From: Marinibacterium anthonyi
GTDB taxonomy: Bacteria > Pseudomonadota > Alphaproteobacteria > Rhodobacterales > Rhodobacteraceae
Length of the DNA stretch: 64,000 nucleotides
Assembly (NCBI GenBank): GCA_003217735.2
Contig: CP031585.1
Coordinates: 3,707,501 to 3,771,500, forward strand
Direction: 5' to 3'
In this document: piece by piece, positions 63,145 to 64,000 of the stretch
How the letters are laid out: every line of letters starts with the position of its first letter
Position numbering within the stretch: the first letter of the stretch is position 1
The notes under the pieces: model-generated
What the model saw: the letters and a program-made list of their open reading frames with translations, nothing else
Databases searched by the model: none
What the model was told of the DNA's origin: nothing
Made by a program: the position numbers and the translations under genes

Positions 63145-63286
63145 GGGCCGATCCCGACGGGCACGCCAACTCAGAAAAAGGCGCCTGGAACACCATGCGC
63201 CGCTTGTTGTCGCGCCGGCCCCATCGGGGTTGCGCAAATGCCGCATATCGGGTGGGATCGCCCGGTCAAGATCCGGAGACCCATCG

Positions 63287-64000
63287 ATGTTTCAGACCTT
63301 CGAGGTGACAGCCCGCCCCGAACAGGGCCCTCCGCGCCTGGCCGCCCTGCGCGGCGAAATCGCGGCTGCGGGGCTGGATGGATTCCTGGTGCCGCGGGCG
63401 GATGCGCACCAGGGGGAATACGTGGCCGCGCGCGATGCGCGGCTGTCCTGGCTGACCGGGTTCACCGGATCCGCCGGGTTCTGCGTGGCGCTGATGGATA
63501 TCGCCGGGGTCTTTATCGACGGGCGGTACCGGACGCAGGTGAAATCCCAGGTGGCGGATGTCTATACACCGGTCCCCTGGCCCGAAATCCGCATGGCCGA
63601 CTGGCTGATGGACCAGCTGCCGCAGGGCGGCCGGGTGGGGTTCGACCCCTGGTTGCACGCGGTGGCGCAGCTGCGCGAGGCGCGGGCGGCGTTAAAGGGA
63701 TCGGGCGTCGAGCTGGTGGCGCACGAGAACCTGGTCGACCGGATCTGGGAAGATCAGCCGGCGCCGCCGATGGAACCGGCGCGCGCGCACCCGCTGGAAT
63801 TCGCAGGCGAATCGGCGCTGGACAAGCGCACCCGGCTGGCAGGCGAGCTGGAGACAGCCGGGCATCGCGGGGTGGTCATCACCCTGCCGGATTCCATCAT
63901 GTGGCTGCTGAACATCCGCGGCTCGGATATCGAACGCAACCCGGTCGCCCAGTGTTTCGCGGTGCTTTACGACGACGGCGCGGTCGACCTGTTCATCGCG
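63287..64000 (+). CDS. Aminopeptidase P family protein (M24), 3' end outside the window
   Basis: The first 238 residues of a creatinase-fold metallopeptidase are visible. The N-terminal creatinase domain reads GLDGFLVPRADAHQGEYVAARDARLSWLTGFTGSAGF and IDGRYRTQVKSQV, which is diagnostic of aminopeptidase P and Xaa-Pro dipeptidases of the clade. The catalytic M24 domain would lie beyond position 64000. The ATG at 63287 is preceded by CGGAGA. Cuts after the N-terminal residue of X-Pro peptides; it follows cobT on the same strand but behind the hairpin element. Confidence 0.85.
   Translation, partial: MFQTFEVTARPEQGPPRLAALRGEIAAAGLDGFLVPRADAHQGEYVAARDARLSWLTGFTGSAGFCVALMDIAGVFIDGRYRTQVKSQVADVYTPVPWPEIRMADWLMDQLPQGGRVGFDPWLHAVAQLREARAALKGSGVELVAHENLVDRIWEDQPAPPMEPARAHPLEFAGESALDKRTRLAGELETAGHRGVVITLPDSIMWLLNIRGSDIERNPVAQCFAVLYDDGAVDLFIA

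Overview
The window is a high-GC, gene-dense chromosomal segment from an alphaproteobacterium. It most resembles the Rhodobacteraceae (Roseobacter group). The reasons are the isovaleryl-CoA dehydrogenase and methylcrotonyl-CoA carboxylase genes lying together, the aerobic cobaltochelatase genes cobS and cobT near a bolA/J-domain pair, a DUF3422 protein, an OmpW porin, and recurrent intergenic elements with the core GGTATTT...AAGAAG. This is inference from gene content; no rRNA or species marker is present. I saw no tRNA or rRNA gene, no insertion sequence, no prophage and no CRISPR array.

Layout. 1-8000: leucine/isovalerate catabolism on the minus strand (acyl-CoA synthetase, mccB, a nitronate-monooxygenase-like protein, an ASCH protein, mccA running off the left edge; ivd separated from them by an OmpW gene). 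8200-11270: a secreted protein, a DegT-type aminotransferase and a phosphoglycolate phosphatase. 11400-19250: glmU-glmS (UDP-GlcNAc supply), a flavin-fold protein, an AlkD-like glycosylase, moaA and the Kdo transferase waaA. 19350-28870: a peptide or N-acyl-amino-acid scavenging locus, with three M20 deacylases and a fused two-domain ABC ATPase facing a solute-binding protein and two permeases. 29150-33720: DUF3422 and the proton-translocating transhydrogenase pntAB. 33960-38660: kynureninase, then a TetR regulator divergent from a two-subunit, Tat-exported molybdenum hydroxylase. 38680-44640: flavodoxin, class I glutamine-amidotransferase-like hydrolase, malate synthase G, a WYL regulator with a VOC protein, and two tiny membrane proteins. 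44700-52230: aminopeptidase N, unknown proteins, gatB, a thioesterase and a DUF4177 protein. 52235-63060: a bolA, J-domain, cobS, cobT group interrupted by accessory genes (methyltransferase, sulfotransferase, RTX calcium-binding protein, two related small secreted proteins flanking a racemase-fold protein that lacks both catalytic cysteines). 63287-64000: the start of an aminopeptidase P.

The most unusual observations are: (i) a palindromic repeat that also occurs downstream of gatB sits in frame inside the mccB coding sequence; (ii) two distant loci carry the same pair of GTACAAAA sites at the same 32-bp spacing; (iii) the cobS-cobT interval holds a pair of paralogous two-cysteine secreted proteins around a cysteine-less racemase homologue; (iv) several intergenic regions carry tandem hairpins or short helical-turn repeats.

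Coordinates use the start codon I think most likely from ribosome-binding-site position and family length. All functional names rest on reading motifs by eye, without a database search.
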